A DNA stretch of 9,054 nucleotides from Deinococcus sp. Lineage in GTDB: Bacteria > Deinococcota > Deinococci > Deinococcales > Deinococcaceae. The stretch lies in contig JANXWI010000273.1 of the NCBI GenBank assembly GCA_025351205.1, positions 1 through 9,054 of the forward strand, written 5' to 3'. Each line of letters starts with the position of its first letter. The first letter of the stretch is position 1. The notes beneath the pieces were generated by a model that was not told the origin of the DNA, made no database searches, and saw nothing but the letters and a program-made list of their open reading frames with translations. Made by a program: the position numbers and the translations under genes. Positions 1-7,583 of this stretch are shown here, one piece after another.

Positions 1-44
1 GCCTCCTTGCGGATCTCGGGCGCGTGACCGTGACGGTTCAGCCT
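1..44 (+). other. 3' end of upstream unit / leader sequence
   Basis: One plus-strand frame is open from the left edge and stops at TGA 25-27 (visible residues ASLRISGA), 17 nt before a strong terminator. This fits the last codons of an upstream plus-strand gene, but eight residues cannot identify it. On the minus strand the same bases contain AAGGAGG (2-8 reversed), which could equally be the ribosome binding site of a leftward gene starting outside the window. Bases 1-25 are also almost perfectly complementary to metG 621-645 (see findings). Confidence 0.3.
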
Positions 45-75
45 GGGGCGCGAAGCAGTGCGCCCCGTTTTTTTT
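45..75 (+). terminator. Rho-independent terminator upstream of metG
   Basis: A perfect 7-bp GC stem, GGGGCGC (45-51) and GCGCCCC (60-66), closes an 8-nt loop and is followed by G and eight T (68-75). This is a canonical intrinsic terminator for plus-strand transcription. It lies 43 nt before the metG start codon, so it either ends the upstream transcript or acts as a leader attenuator of metG. I see no T-box consensus or SAM-riboswitch core in the visible bases, so the first role is simpler. Confidence 0.85.
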
Positions 76-118
76 GCCCATTGAAGACCTGAAATTGAGT
101 ATATGGAGGGATAGCCCG

Positions 119-2146
119 ATGTCACAATCCAACGAAACACAAGCTAAAGAAGTTCAGCTCAGAGACATTCAGCTCAAAGAACCCTTCTACATCACCACCG
201 CCATCGATTACGCCAACGGGGTGCCGCACATCGGGCACGTTTTCGAGAAGATTCTGACCGACACGCTGGCCCGCTATCACCGGCTGGCCGGATACGAGGT
301 CTACTTTCAGACCGGAACCGACGAGCACGGCGAGAAGATCGCCAAGGCGGCGGCCAAAGCCGGACAGACGCCGCAGAGCTTCGTGGACGAACTGAGCAGG
401 AACGCATTCAAGGGCCTCTGGGACCGACTGGAGATCGGTTACGACGATTTTGTGCGGACCACCGAAACGCGGCACAAGAAGTACGTTCAGGACGTGCTGA
501 GCCGGGTGCATGCCAGCGGAGACATCTACTACGCCGAGTACGAGGGCCTGTACAGCGTGGGCGCGGAACGCTACGTGACCGAGAAGGAGCTGGTGAACGG
601 CGTGTTTCCTGGTGACCGCGACGCGCCCGAGATTCGCAAGGAGGCCAACTACTTCTTCCGCATGGAAAAGTATCAGGCGTGGCTGCTGGAGTATCTGCTG
701 GCCAACCCGGAGTTCATTCAGCCTGCCGGCTACCGCAACGAGGTGCTGGAGATGCTGCGCGAGCCGGTTGGCGACCTGAGCATCTCGCGGCCCAAGAGCC
801 GGGTGCCGTGGGGCATCGAGCTGCCCTGGGACAGCGACCACGTGACCTACGTGTGGTTCGACGCACTGCTCAACTACCTGTCGGGGCCAGCCAGCAAAGG
901 CCGGGGCGAGCTGTTTCAGTACGCCTGGCACGTGATCGGCAAGGATATTTTAAAGCCGCACGCGATCTTCTGGCCCACCATGCTCAGGGCCGCCGGGCTG
1001 CCGCTGTACCGCAAGCTGGTGGTGCACGCGCACATCATGGCCGAGGACGGGCGCAAGATGGGCAAGTCGCTGGGCAACGCCATCGACCCCGTCGAGCTGC
1101 TGGCCGAGTACGGCCCCGACGCGGTGCGCTACACCCTGCTGCGCGAGACCAACCTGGGTGCCGACAGCCCCTACGGCGAGGGCATTCTGGTGTCTCGCCT
1201 GAACGCCGACCTCGCCAACGACCTGGGCAACCTGCTGTCGCGCACCCTGAGCATGGTGCTGAGGTTTCGCGGCGGCGTGCTGCCCGCCCCCGGCGTGCTG
1301 GGCGAACGTGAACGGGGCATCGAGGCGGCGGCCCGCGCCCTGCCCGCCCGCGTGCTGGAACTCGCCCGTGGCCTGAAGGTCAACATGGCGCTGGAGGCCG
1401 CGATGGAGTTCGTGCGCGACCTGAACCGCTACATCGCCGAGAGCAAGCCCTGGGAGCTGGCTAAAAATGAGGCCACCGCTGCCCGGCTCGACACCGTGCT
1501 GTACACGGCTGTCGAGGGTCTGCGCGTGGCGAGCGTACTGCTGGAGGCCGCCATTCCCAGCAAGGCAAAGGAGCTGCGCTCTCAACTCGGTCTGGGCGGG
1601 CAGAGCTACCGCCTGGAAGCCGCCTGGGGCCTGACGCCAGCAGGAACCGTGGTGCAGCCGGGTACGGTCCTGTTTCCCAAGCCGGAGCCGAAAGGAGAGC
1701 CGGCAGATGCGCCCACCCCGGTGAAGAAGATCAAGGCTGCCGCCGCCAGTATTGCCAGCCAGCCGGAGGCCAGCGCCCCCAGTGCGCCCGACGCCACGCC
1801 CGCCCCAAAGCCGGAGCTGGAGGAAATCAGCATCGACGACTTCGCCCGCATCGACCTGCGGATTGGCCTGGTGATCGCCGCTGAGGCCGTCGAGAAGGCC
1901 GACAAGCTGCTCAAATTGACGGTCAGGCTGGGTGACGAGGAAAGGGTGGTGGTCAGCGGCATTCGCAGGTGGTTCGCCCCCGAAGACCTGATCGGGCGGC
2001 GGGTGGTGGTGGTCGCCAACCTGAAGCCGGTCAAGCTGCGCGGCATCCTGAGTCACGGCATGATCCTGGCCGCCGAAGACGAACACGGCAACCTGGACGT
2101 GATCGGGCCGAGGCTGGAATTACCGGGCGGGACGAAGGTTCGCTGA
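119..2146 (+). CDS. metG: Methionyl-tRNA synthetase
   Basis: Cytoplasmic class I aminoacyl-tRNA synthetase that charges tRNA-Met with methionine using ATP. I chose ATG 119 because GGAGG (105-109) lies 9 nt upstream; the frame can be extended to a TTG at 74, but that falls inside the terminator T-run. The 675-aa product has HIGH at residues 37-40 and KMGKS (the KMSKS loop) at 313-317. The zinc-knuckle region near 145-165 reads YSVGAERY, so S146 and A149 stand where zinc-binding forms carry cysteine, and I see no replacement Cys pair. An Ala/Pro-rich linker (about 510-565) leads to a C-terminal EMAPII/Trbp111-type OB-fold tRNA-binding domain (about 570-675), the dimerising domain of many bacterial MetRS. 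No strong promoter is evident between the terminator and the start. The 3' end overlaps the convergent TPR gene by 27 bp. Confidence 0.97.
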   Translation: MSQSNETQAKEVQLRDIQLKEPFYITTAIDYANGVPHIGHVFEKILTDTLARYHRLAGYEVYFQTGTDEHGEKIAKAAAKAGQTPQSFVDELSRNAFKGLWDRLEIGYDDFVRTTETRHKKYVQDVLSRVHASGDIYYAEYEGLYSVGAERYVTEKELVNGVFPGDRDAPEIRKEANYFFRMEKYQAWLLEYLLANPEFIQPAGYRNEVLEMLREPVGDLSISRPKSRVPWGIELPWDSDHVTYVWFDALLNYLSGPASKGRGELFQYAWHVIGKDILKPHAIFWPTMLRAAGLPLYRKLVVHAHIMAEDGRKMGKSLGNAIDPVELLAEYGPDAVRYTLLRETNLGADSPYGEGILVSRLNADLANDLGNLLSRTLSMVLRFRGGVLPAPGVLGERERGIEAAARALPARVLELARGLKVNMALEAAMEFVRDLNRYIAESKPWELAKNEATAARLDTVLYTAVEGLRVASVLLEAAIPSKAKELRSQLGLGGQSYRLEAAWGLTPAGTVVQPGTVLFPKPEPKGEPADAPTPVKKIKAAAASIASQPEASAPSAPDATPAPKPELEEISIDDFARIDLRIGLVIAAEAVEKADKLLKLTVRLGDEERVVVSGIRRWFAPEDLIGRRVVVVANLKPVKLRGILSHGMILAAEDEHGNLDVIGPRLELPGGTKVR

Positions 2147-2776
2147 TTTGGCAGAAAGGCGGCGCTCGACATCCGACGCCGCCCTGTTGTCTTCAGCCGC
2201 CAGAAACGAGGCGTGGGCCGACCTCCAGCAGCTCAGCGCCTCGCTCAACTGACCCTGAGCCGAAGACCAGTCGCCCAGGCCCCGGTGGGCACAGCCGACA
2301 GCGATCAGGTCGTCTGTCCGCTCAGCACAGGTCAGAGACAGGTCGAGCCAGGCTTTTGCCTCTGCCTGCTGGCCCAGATGCTGCGCCGCCGTGCCGAGTT
2401 CGTAGGCGTTGACGGCCACCGCCAGATCGGCGTTGCCGAGGCGCACGATCAGTTCGCGCTCGCGCTCAAAGCAGTCCTGCGCCGCCTGCCAGTGTCCGGC
2501 CATGCGCTCCACCATTCCCACCTGATGCAGCGCGACGTGTTCGAACGCCAGGTCTCCCCGGGTGGCGGCTTCCTGACGCAGACTGGCGAAGATTTCTCTT
2601 GCCTCATTAAAGTGGTCGGCATGGGCCAGAACGTAACCCAGGCAGAACCTGGCCTCCTGCTGCTCGGCGCTGGTCAGGGCAGTGTCGCCGAGAATCTCGC
2701 GGTACAGCGCCTCCGCCTGCGTCCAGTCTTCACGCTCGAAGGCGGCCCAGGCCCGTGTCATGGCGTTCGCGTCCAT
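2120..2776 (-). CDS. TPR-repeat protein, role unknown
   Basis: A 218-aa, probably cytoplasmic protein made almost entirely of helix pairs of tetratricopeptide type. Candidate repeats lie at residues 8-28, 37-70, 78-110, 118-150 and 158-197, each with the W/L-G/A-Y/F-A-like spacing (for example AWAAFEREDWTQAEALYREI). TPR solenoids bind peptides or other proteins, so a scaffold or regulatory role is likely, but no partner is visible. No signal peptide or membrane segment is seen. I chose ATG 2776, which begins 8 nt after the stop of the upstream kinase gene; a GTG at 2821 would give 15 more residues but overlap that gene. The tight spacing and weak ribosome binding site suggest translational coupling. 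The TAA stop lies inside the 3' end of metG on the opposite strand. Confidence 0.85.
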   Translation of the reverse strand: MDANAMTRAWAAFEREDWTQAEALYREILGDTALTSAEQQEARFCLGYVLAHADHFNEAREIFASLRQEAATRGDLAFEHVALHQVGMVERMAGHWQAAQDCFERERELIVRLGNADLAVAVNAYELGTAAQHLGQQAEAKAWLDLSLTCAERTDDLIAVGCAHRGLGDWSSAQGQLSEALSCWRSAHASFLAAEDNRAASDVERRLSAKSANLRPAR

Positions 2777-2784
2777 TCCAAAGC

Positions 2785-3348
2785 CTACACCCCTGCGGTT
2801 GATGACAGCCTGTCCAGCCACAGCTCTGCTTCCCCCGGCGTCCTGAACCGAATCACCTGCAAGTGCGGGTAGGCGGCCAGTTTGCCCGGTGTTTCGCGCC
2901 TGCGTTTCCAGTGGGTGCGGAAAAACCAGGCCAGGATGCCGTCACGCGAAAACAGGTTCGTGCCCAGCCGTTCACGGTTGCCGTTCCACAGTTCCTCACG
3001 CGTGTAGCCGCGCCTCAGGGTGCGCCTCAGCAGCCGCCAGAACACTAGCTGCCCAGGATAATCGAGCCAGATCAGCGTGTCGGCCCGCGCCCAGCCGATG
3101 TCGTTGGCCTTCGTGTAGTTGCCGTCCATCACCCAGCCCACCTGTGTGGTAAAGGCGTCCACCGCCGCCCGGAACTGCTGCACCGGGGCCTCCTGCCAGC
3201 CCGGAAGGTGGTTCCAGGCGTCCTGCTCGGCGTGCGGTAGCGTCAGCTTGGCGGCGACAGCGCGGGCCAGGGTAGTCTTGCCGCTGCCGGTGGTGCCGGT
3301 CACGACGATGCGGCGCGGGTAGGCGGGTTGACCGGAGCGCTCAGGCAT
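2785..3348 (-). CDS. P-loop kinase-like ATPase of the FlaR / topology-modulation family
   Basis: A 187-aa adenylate/shikimate-kinase-like NTPase. The Walker A loop is G18-TTGSGK-T25, followed by an acidic aromatic segment ending PGW (42-51), the DGNY motif (75-78) typical of proteins annotated as FlaR or DNA topology modulation protein, and a Walker B-like strand LIWLDYP (92-98). An Arg-rich stretch (107-113, 148-151) is placed like a phosphate-binding lid. The real substrate of this family is not established, and the topology-modulation name is historical. It is the first gene of a pair with the TPR gene. The start at ATG 3348 has no clear Shine-Dalgarno sequence, and a CATGAT box 11 nt upstream could support a very short leader. 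The exact start is therefore moderately certain, while the family is clear. Confidence 0.87.
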   Translation of the reverse strand: MPERSGQPAYPRRIVVTGTTGSGKTTLARAVAAKLTLPHAEQDAWNHLPGWQEAPVQQFRAAVDAFTTQVGWVMDGNYTKANDIGWARADTLIWLDYPGQLVFWRLLRRTLRRGYTREELWNGNRERLGTNLFSRDGILAWFFRTHWKRRRETPGKLAAYPHLQVIRFRTPGEAELWLDRLSSTAGV

Positions 3349-3407
3349 CCGGTGAGTAGATCATGCCCTGGACCTGAGCGCATCGGCCAGATGGCGGAGG
3401 AGGGCTT

Positions 3408-3503
3408 GTGGCCTGTAGCTCGTGGCTTGTAGGAAAGGCCAGGAGAACCTGTCTAAACCAAGATTGCCAGGCCATTCCTACACGCCACAGGCCACGCGCC
3501 ACG
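3408..3503. repeat. Long imperfect inverted repeat built on GTGGC/TGTAG units
   Basis: Arms 3408-3440 and 3470-3503 pair at 26 of 33 ungapped positions around a 29-nt centre. The left arm contains two copies of a GTGGCYTGTAG unit; the right arm is its complement-like counterpart and ends 2 nt from the rqcH stop codon. There is no coding potential in either direction that I trust. It could work as a structured 3' end for the rqcH transcript or be a dispersed intergenic repeat. No T-run follows, so a classical terminator is not supported. Confidence 0.6.
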
Positions 3504-3505
3504 TT

Positions 3506-5068
<1,563 letters not shown>

Positions 5069-5273
5069 AAGTGGTTACCTTCTTTGCTTTAAAGCGAAAC
5101 GGTTGTGGATTGAAACTTGATGATATTTTATTTCAGAACAGATCTATCGTGAGGCCACTGTCAGACCGTTTAATTTCACCTGAGTACGCTCTTACAGGCC
5201 CTCTTCTGTCCTAAAAAAGAAGATAGAGTCGTATTCTCACGGTAAATAAAATCATAAAGATAGTCAATCCCTT
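5069..5273 (-). other. AT-rich intergenic region, probable rqcH promoter region
   Basis: This 205-bp gap is markedly AT-rich: two 60-base lines inside it (5101-5160 and 5221-5280) count about 38% and 33% GC, against clearly GC-rich genes on both sides. On the minus strand TTGACT (5267-5262), 17 nt and TACCGT (5244-5239) match the -35/-10 layout and could drive rqcH, though 170 nt upstream of its start. AGATAG (5279-5274, over the dsbA-like stop) and CTATCT (5263-5258) form a weak 6-bp stem before a T-rich stretch, a possible poor terminator. No gene is seen. Confidence 0.4.
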
Positions 5274-6245
5274 CTATCTGGCCCGTACGAAGTCCAGCAG
5301 CGCCTGATAGCTGGCCGGGGTGTAAGGGTCGGCGACCCGGTAGTTGCCGATGTACACGCTCGGGGTGCTGTTCAGGCCCAGCCTGCTGGCCTCGGCCAGT
5401 CCGGCGTCCACCTCGGCTTTCCCGGCCCTGTCGGCGATACAGCTCCGGTAGGTGCCGACATTCACGCCCGCAGCCTGCGCCACCGTCTGAAACACGGCGG
5501 TGGGATTGGCCGACTTCTGCCAGTCGCTCCGCCTGAACAGCGCGTCCTTGAAGGCGAAGAACTTGCCCTGTTTCTCGGCGCACACGCTGGCCTCGGCGGC
5601 GGCGCGGGCGTTGGGATGCAGGCTTTCGAGCGGAAACTGATGAAACTCGAAGCGGACATCTTTGGGCAGCCCTCTCAGCACCGTGGGCATGGCCTCCAGC
5701 TCGGCCTGCTGGCAGTACGGGCACTGGAAGTCCGAGTACATCCGGATGACGTAGGGGGCCGCCGGATCGCCCAGAATGCGGCTGGCAGGCACGGCCTCGA
5801 AGCCGCTGAGCGTCTGGAGCGCCACGGTCATGCTCAGACCCGTGCCAGCCGCCTTGAGGCTCAGCGCATAGGGGTCGGTATTGACGCTCAGCCCCGCTTG
5901 CAGCTTGGCCTGCACCTCGGGCCGTTTCAGGAAGGCGGCCAGCGGCGCGGCCAGATCGGCTCCGGTCAGGGCGCTGAGCAGCCTGCCCGCCAGCACGGGG
6001 TCGGCGCTGGGCAGCAGCACGGCGGCGCTCTCCAGATACTGTGTGCCGGGCAGCGTTCCCCGTGTGGTGAGGGTGATGGACACGCCGCCCTGGCCCTGGA
6101 GGACATTGCCCGCCAGCTTGAAGCCGGTCAACTCGGGCGCTTTCAGGCTGACGCTCAGGAGTCCGCCCACCTGGGCGGAGGCGGACGGGGCGAGGTCAGC
6201 GGCCAGGAGGCCACATAGGGCGAGGGTCAGGAAGCGGGGAGACAT
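5274..6245 (-). CDS. Secreted DsbA-like thiol-disulfide oxidoreductase
   Basis: A 323-aa exported protein. Residues 1-24 form a short signal peptide (hydrophobic core LTLALCGLLAA, cleavage expected after SASA). Residues about 25-150 form an extra N-terminal region that I do not recognise. The thioredoxin-fold part begins near 155 and carries the redox motif C175-P-Y-C178 in FQCPYCQQ and the cis-proline T294-P295, the two hallmarks of the DsbA/DsbG/BdbD group. Two more cysteines, C222 and C269, lie in the inserted helical part and could form a structural disulfide. The role would be making or exchanging disulfides in envelope proteins. The start codon ATG 6245 lies 6 nt after a TAGACT box, so the mRNA is probably leaderless. 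It follows the hydrolase gene on the same strand but seems to have its own promoter. Confidence 0.9.
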   Translation of the reverse strand: MSPRFLTLALCGLLAADLAPSASAQVGGLLSVSLKAPELTGFKLAGNVLQGQGGVSITLTTRGTLPGTQYLESAAVLLPSADPVLAGRLLSALTGADLAAPLAAFLKRPEVQAKLQAGLSVNTDPYALSLKAAGTGLSMTVALQTLSGFEAVPASRILGDPAAPYVIRMYSDFQCPYCQQAELEAMPTVLRGLPKDVRFEFHQFPLESLHPNARAAAEASVCAEKQGKFFAFKDALFRRSDWQKSANPTAVFQTVAQAAGVNVGTYRSCIADRAGKAEVDAGLAEASRLGLNSTPSVYIGNYRVADPYTPASYQALLDFVRAR

Positions 6246-6251
6246 GAGAGC

Positions 6252-6257
6252 AGTCTA
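6252..6257 (-). promoter_or_regulatory. Leaderless -10 box of the dsbA-like gene
   Basis: TAGACT on the minus strand ends 6 nt before ATG 6245. A TANNNT box at this distance places the transcription start at or next to the start codon, the usual geometry of Deinococcus leaderless genes. No clear TTGACA-like -35 is seen at 17 nt, and there is no Shine-Dalgarno sequence, which fits leaderless initiation. Confidence 0.6.
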
Positions 6258-6263
6258 GCCCGT

Positions 6264-6327
6264 GCTGGCAGGCCGCCTGAGCGCCATGTTCACATTGACC
6301 ATGTAAACGTCAGGTCAGCCTGCCAGC
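6264..6327. repeat. Three-tier nested inverted repeat between hydrolase and dsbA-like genes
   Basis: Outer arms GCTGGCAGGC (6264-6273) and GCCTGCCAGC (6318-6327) are perfect 10-bp complements. Inside are CCTGA (6276-6280) and TCAGG (6310-6314), and inside those a palindrome GTTCACAT-TGACC-ATGTAAAC (6288-6308) that matches at 7 of 8 arm positions. The right outer arm covers the last codons of the hydrolase gene, next to its stop at 6315-6317. The inner palindrome is just upstream of the dsbA-like promoter, as an operator would be. There is no T-run, so an intrinsic terminator is unlikely. Confidence 0.55.
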
Positions 6328-7331
6328 CACCCGCGCACCGCCACTTTCAGGAAGGCCAGCTCGGCTTCCAGCCCCGCCGGACTGCCCGCCCGATGGCCCC
6401 AGATGCCCGGAATGGGGCGCAGTTCGCCGCCGCGCAGGTGGGGCAGCTCGGCGGCGTTGTCGGCCACCCGGAAGTACAGATCGGTCTCGCCGGGCAGCAG
6501 CAGCACCCGCGCCCGGACGGCCTCCAGCGCCCGCGTCAGGTCGCCGCCGTACAGGTCGTTCGCGCTGATGTCGCCGTGCATCCAGGTCATCGCCTGGGCG
6601 TACAGGTCGGCGGCCTTACAGCTGGCAAACCCGGCCTCCCAGTCGGTCTTCAGGTAGGTTTCGAGGTCGGGCGCGCCCAGGGCGGTGCAGAACAGCTCGG
6701 CGCGGTAGAAGTCCTGGCTCAGCCCCCAGCCCGCGTAGATATGCCCGAAGGCTTTCAGTGCCAGCACCGGCTCGGCGGAGAAGCGCCCGCCGCCCAGGTG
6801 TTCGGGCGCGGCCTCCAGGGTCCGCAGCAGGCCCGACAGGAACACCCGGTTATGAATGGCGGTACGGGCGCTGCCGCAGACGATGAAAGCGCGCTGCACC
6901 CGCTCCGGGAACAACGCGGCCCAGTGGTACGCCTGCATCGCGCCCATCGAGAAGCCGTACACGGCGGCTATCTTCTCTATGCCCCAGACCTCACGCAGCA
7001 GCCGCTCCTGCGCCAGCACGTTGTCGCGCACCGTGACCAGGGCCGGATAGTCCGGCGTATTGCCCGCCCCCGACGACAGTCCGTTGCTGAACATATCGGG
7101 AATGACGATGAAATATTTTTCCGGGTCGAGCAGCATGTCCGGCCCGATGGCCCAGCTCTGGCCGTCGTGGGTGGCGGTGTAGCTGGTCGGGTAGACGATC
7201 ACGTTGTCGCGCGCGGCGTTCAGCGTGCCGTGCGTCTGCCAGTTCAGCTTCGCATTTTGGATGACGCCGCCGCGCTCTGCCGCGAGGTCGCCCAGCTCGA
7301 AGACGCCTTCCTGAATGGGCCAGGTGGTCAT
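6315..7331 (-). CDS. MetX-family alpha/beta hydrolase (homoserine acetyltransferase-like)
   Basis: A 338-aa cytoplasmic alpha/beta-fold enzyme with the MetX gene-family layout. The nucleophile elbow is G126-F-S128-M-G, in YGFSMGAMQAYHWA; the acid is probably D284 (GETDLYF) and the base H313 (IWGHRAGSP), giving a complete Ser-Asp-His set. Canonical homoserine or serine O-acyltransferases usually have GGSxGG at the elbow and a GHDxFL-like His region; here both are altered (GFSMGA, GHRAGS). A hydrolase or an acyltransferase on another substrate is therefore more likely than methionine-pathway MetX. Start ATG 7331 has GGAAG 6 nt upstream. No neighbouring methionine or cysteine biosynthesis gene supports the pathway role. 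It is divergent from the accessory operon and lies 69 bp before the dsbA-like gene. Confidence 0.85.
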   Translation of the reverse strand: MTTWPIQEGVFELGDLAAERGGVIQNAKLNWQTHGTLNAARDNVIVYPTSYTATHDGQSWAIGPDMLLDPEKYFIVIPDMFSNGLSSGAGNTPDYPALVTVRDNVLAQERLLREVWGIEKIAAVYGFSMGAMQAYHWAALFPERVQRAFIVCGSARTAIHNRVFLSGLLRTLEAAPEHLGGGRFSAEPVLALKAFGHIYAGWGLSQDFYRAELFCTALGAPDLETYLKTDWEAGFASCKAADLYAQAMTWMHGDISANDLYGGDLTRALEAVRARVLLLPGETDLYFRVADNAAELPHLRGGELRPIPGIWGHRAGSPAGLEAELAFLKVAVRGWLAG

Positions 7332-7445
7332 GCGAGACTTCCAGGGTTGAGCGCCGGAGTGAATGGGCAGATAGGCATGGGGAAACGATACGCCGCCGAC
7401 TTGCGGGGCACCAGGGGTCAGGGCAGACCCACGTATACTTTACAA
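7332..7445. promoter_or_regulatory. Divergent intergenic region with leaderless promoter and operator-like dyad
   Basis: On the plus strand TATACT (7434-7439) is a near-perfect -10 box and lies 6 nt before ATG 7446, predicting a leaderless transcript into the accessory operon. GGGTC (7415-7419) and GACCC (7426-7430) form a perfect dyad with a 6-nt centre, 3 nt upstream of that box. A repressor bound there would block the promoter, and the RHH protein encoded downstream is the obvious candidate. No convincing minus-strand promoter for the hydrolase gene stands out. Confidence 0.55.
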
Positions 7446-7556
7446 ATGTCCAGGGCGGAAAAGGTGAATACTCAGATGGAATTAGCCATGAATTATTTTT
7501 ACCAACGCTTGACTGTAAGGTTGGTCGGGGTCGGTCTACGAATGCGGCGGCTGTGA
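7446..7556 (+). CDS. Small leaderless ORF (36 aa) at the head of the accessory operon
   Basis: A 36-codon ORF beginning at ATG 7446, 6 nt after the TATACT box, and ending at TGA 7554-7556. The predicted peptide begins MSRAEKVNTQMELAMNYFYQ and ends with a basic, Arg-rich tail. I recognise no family. It is in the same reading frame as the next gene, with one TGA and nine sense codons between them. It may be a real small protein, a leader peptide that couples translation to the next gene, or the original N-terminus of that gene cut by a nonsense mutation. A hairpin (ACCAAC-g-CTT paired with AAG-GTTGGT, 7501-7525) lies inside it. The promoter geometry is the main support; coding status is unproven. 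Confidence 0.4.
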   Translation: MSRAEKVNTQMELAMNYFYQRLTVRLVGVGLRMRRL

Positions 7557-7583
7557 GGCCACAGGTCCATCAGGCATGTAACA

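Noticed and set aside
1..118. T-box or SAM riboswitch controlling metG
   Set aside because: No T-box AGGGTGGNACCGCG-like consensus or SAM-riboswitch core is visible, and only one terminator hairpin is present. The leader is cut by the window edge, so this is not a firm exclusion.
122..2086. Long minus-strand open frames opposite metG (122-931 and 950-2086)
   Set aside because: They are shadows of a high-GC gene: low-complexity Gln/His/Gly/Val content, no family match, and metG on the plus strand has complete motifs.
5201..5226. Terminator formed by TCTTCT and AGAAGA with the A/T run
   Set aside because: The run of A/T lies in the loop rather than after the stem, and the stem is only 6 bp.
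6200..6245. Lipoprotein signal on the DsbA-like protein (Cys11)
   Set aside because: The residue before Cys is Leu in LALC, which breaks the lipobox; the SASA site at 21-24 suits ordinary signal peptidase I.
6393..7556. 387-codon plus-strand open frame over the hydrolase gene
   Set aside because: It is the antisense frame of a gene with an intact catalytic triad. Only its last 36 codons, after the TATACT box, deserve consideration and are listed separately.
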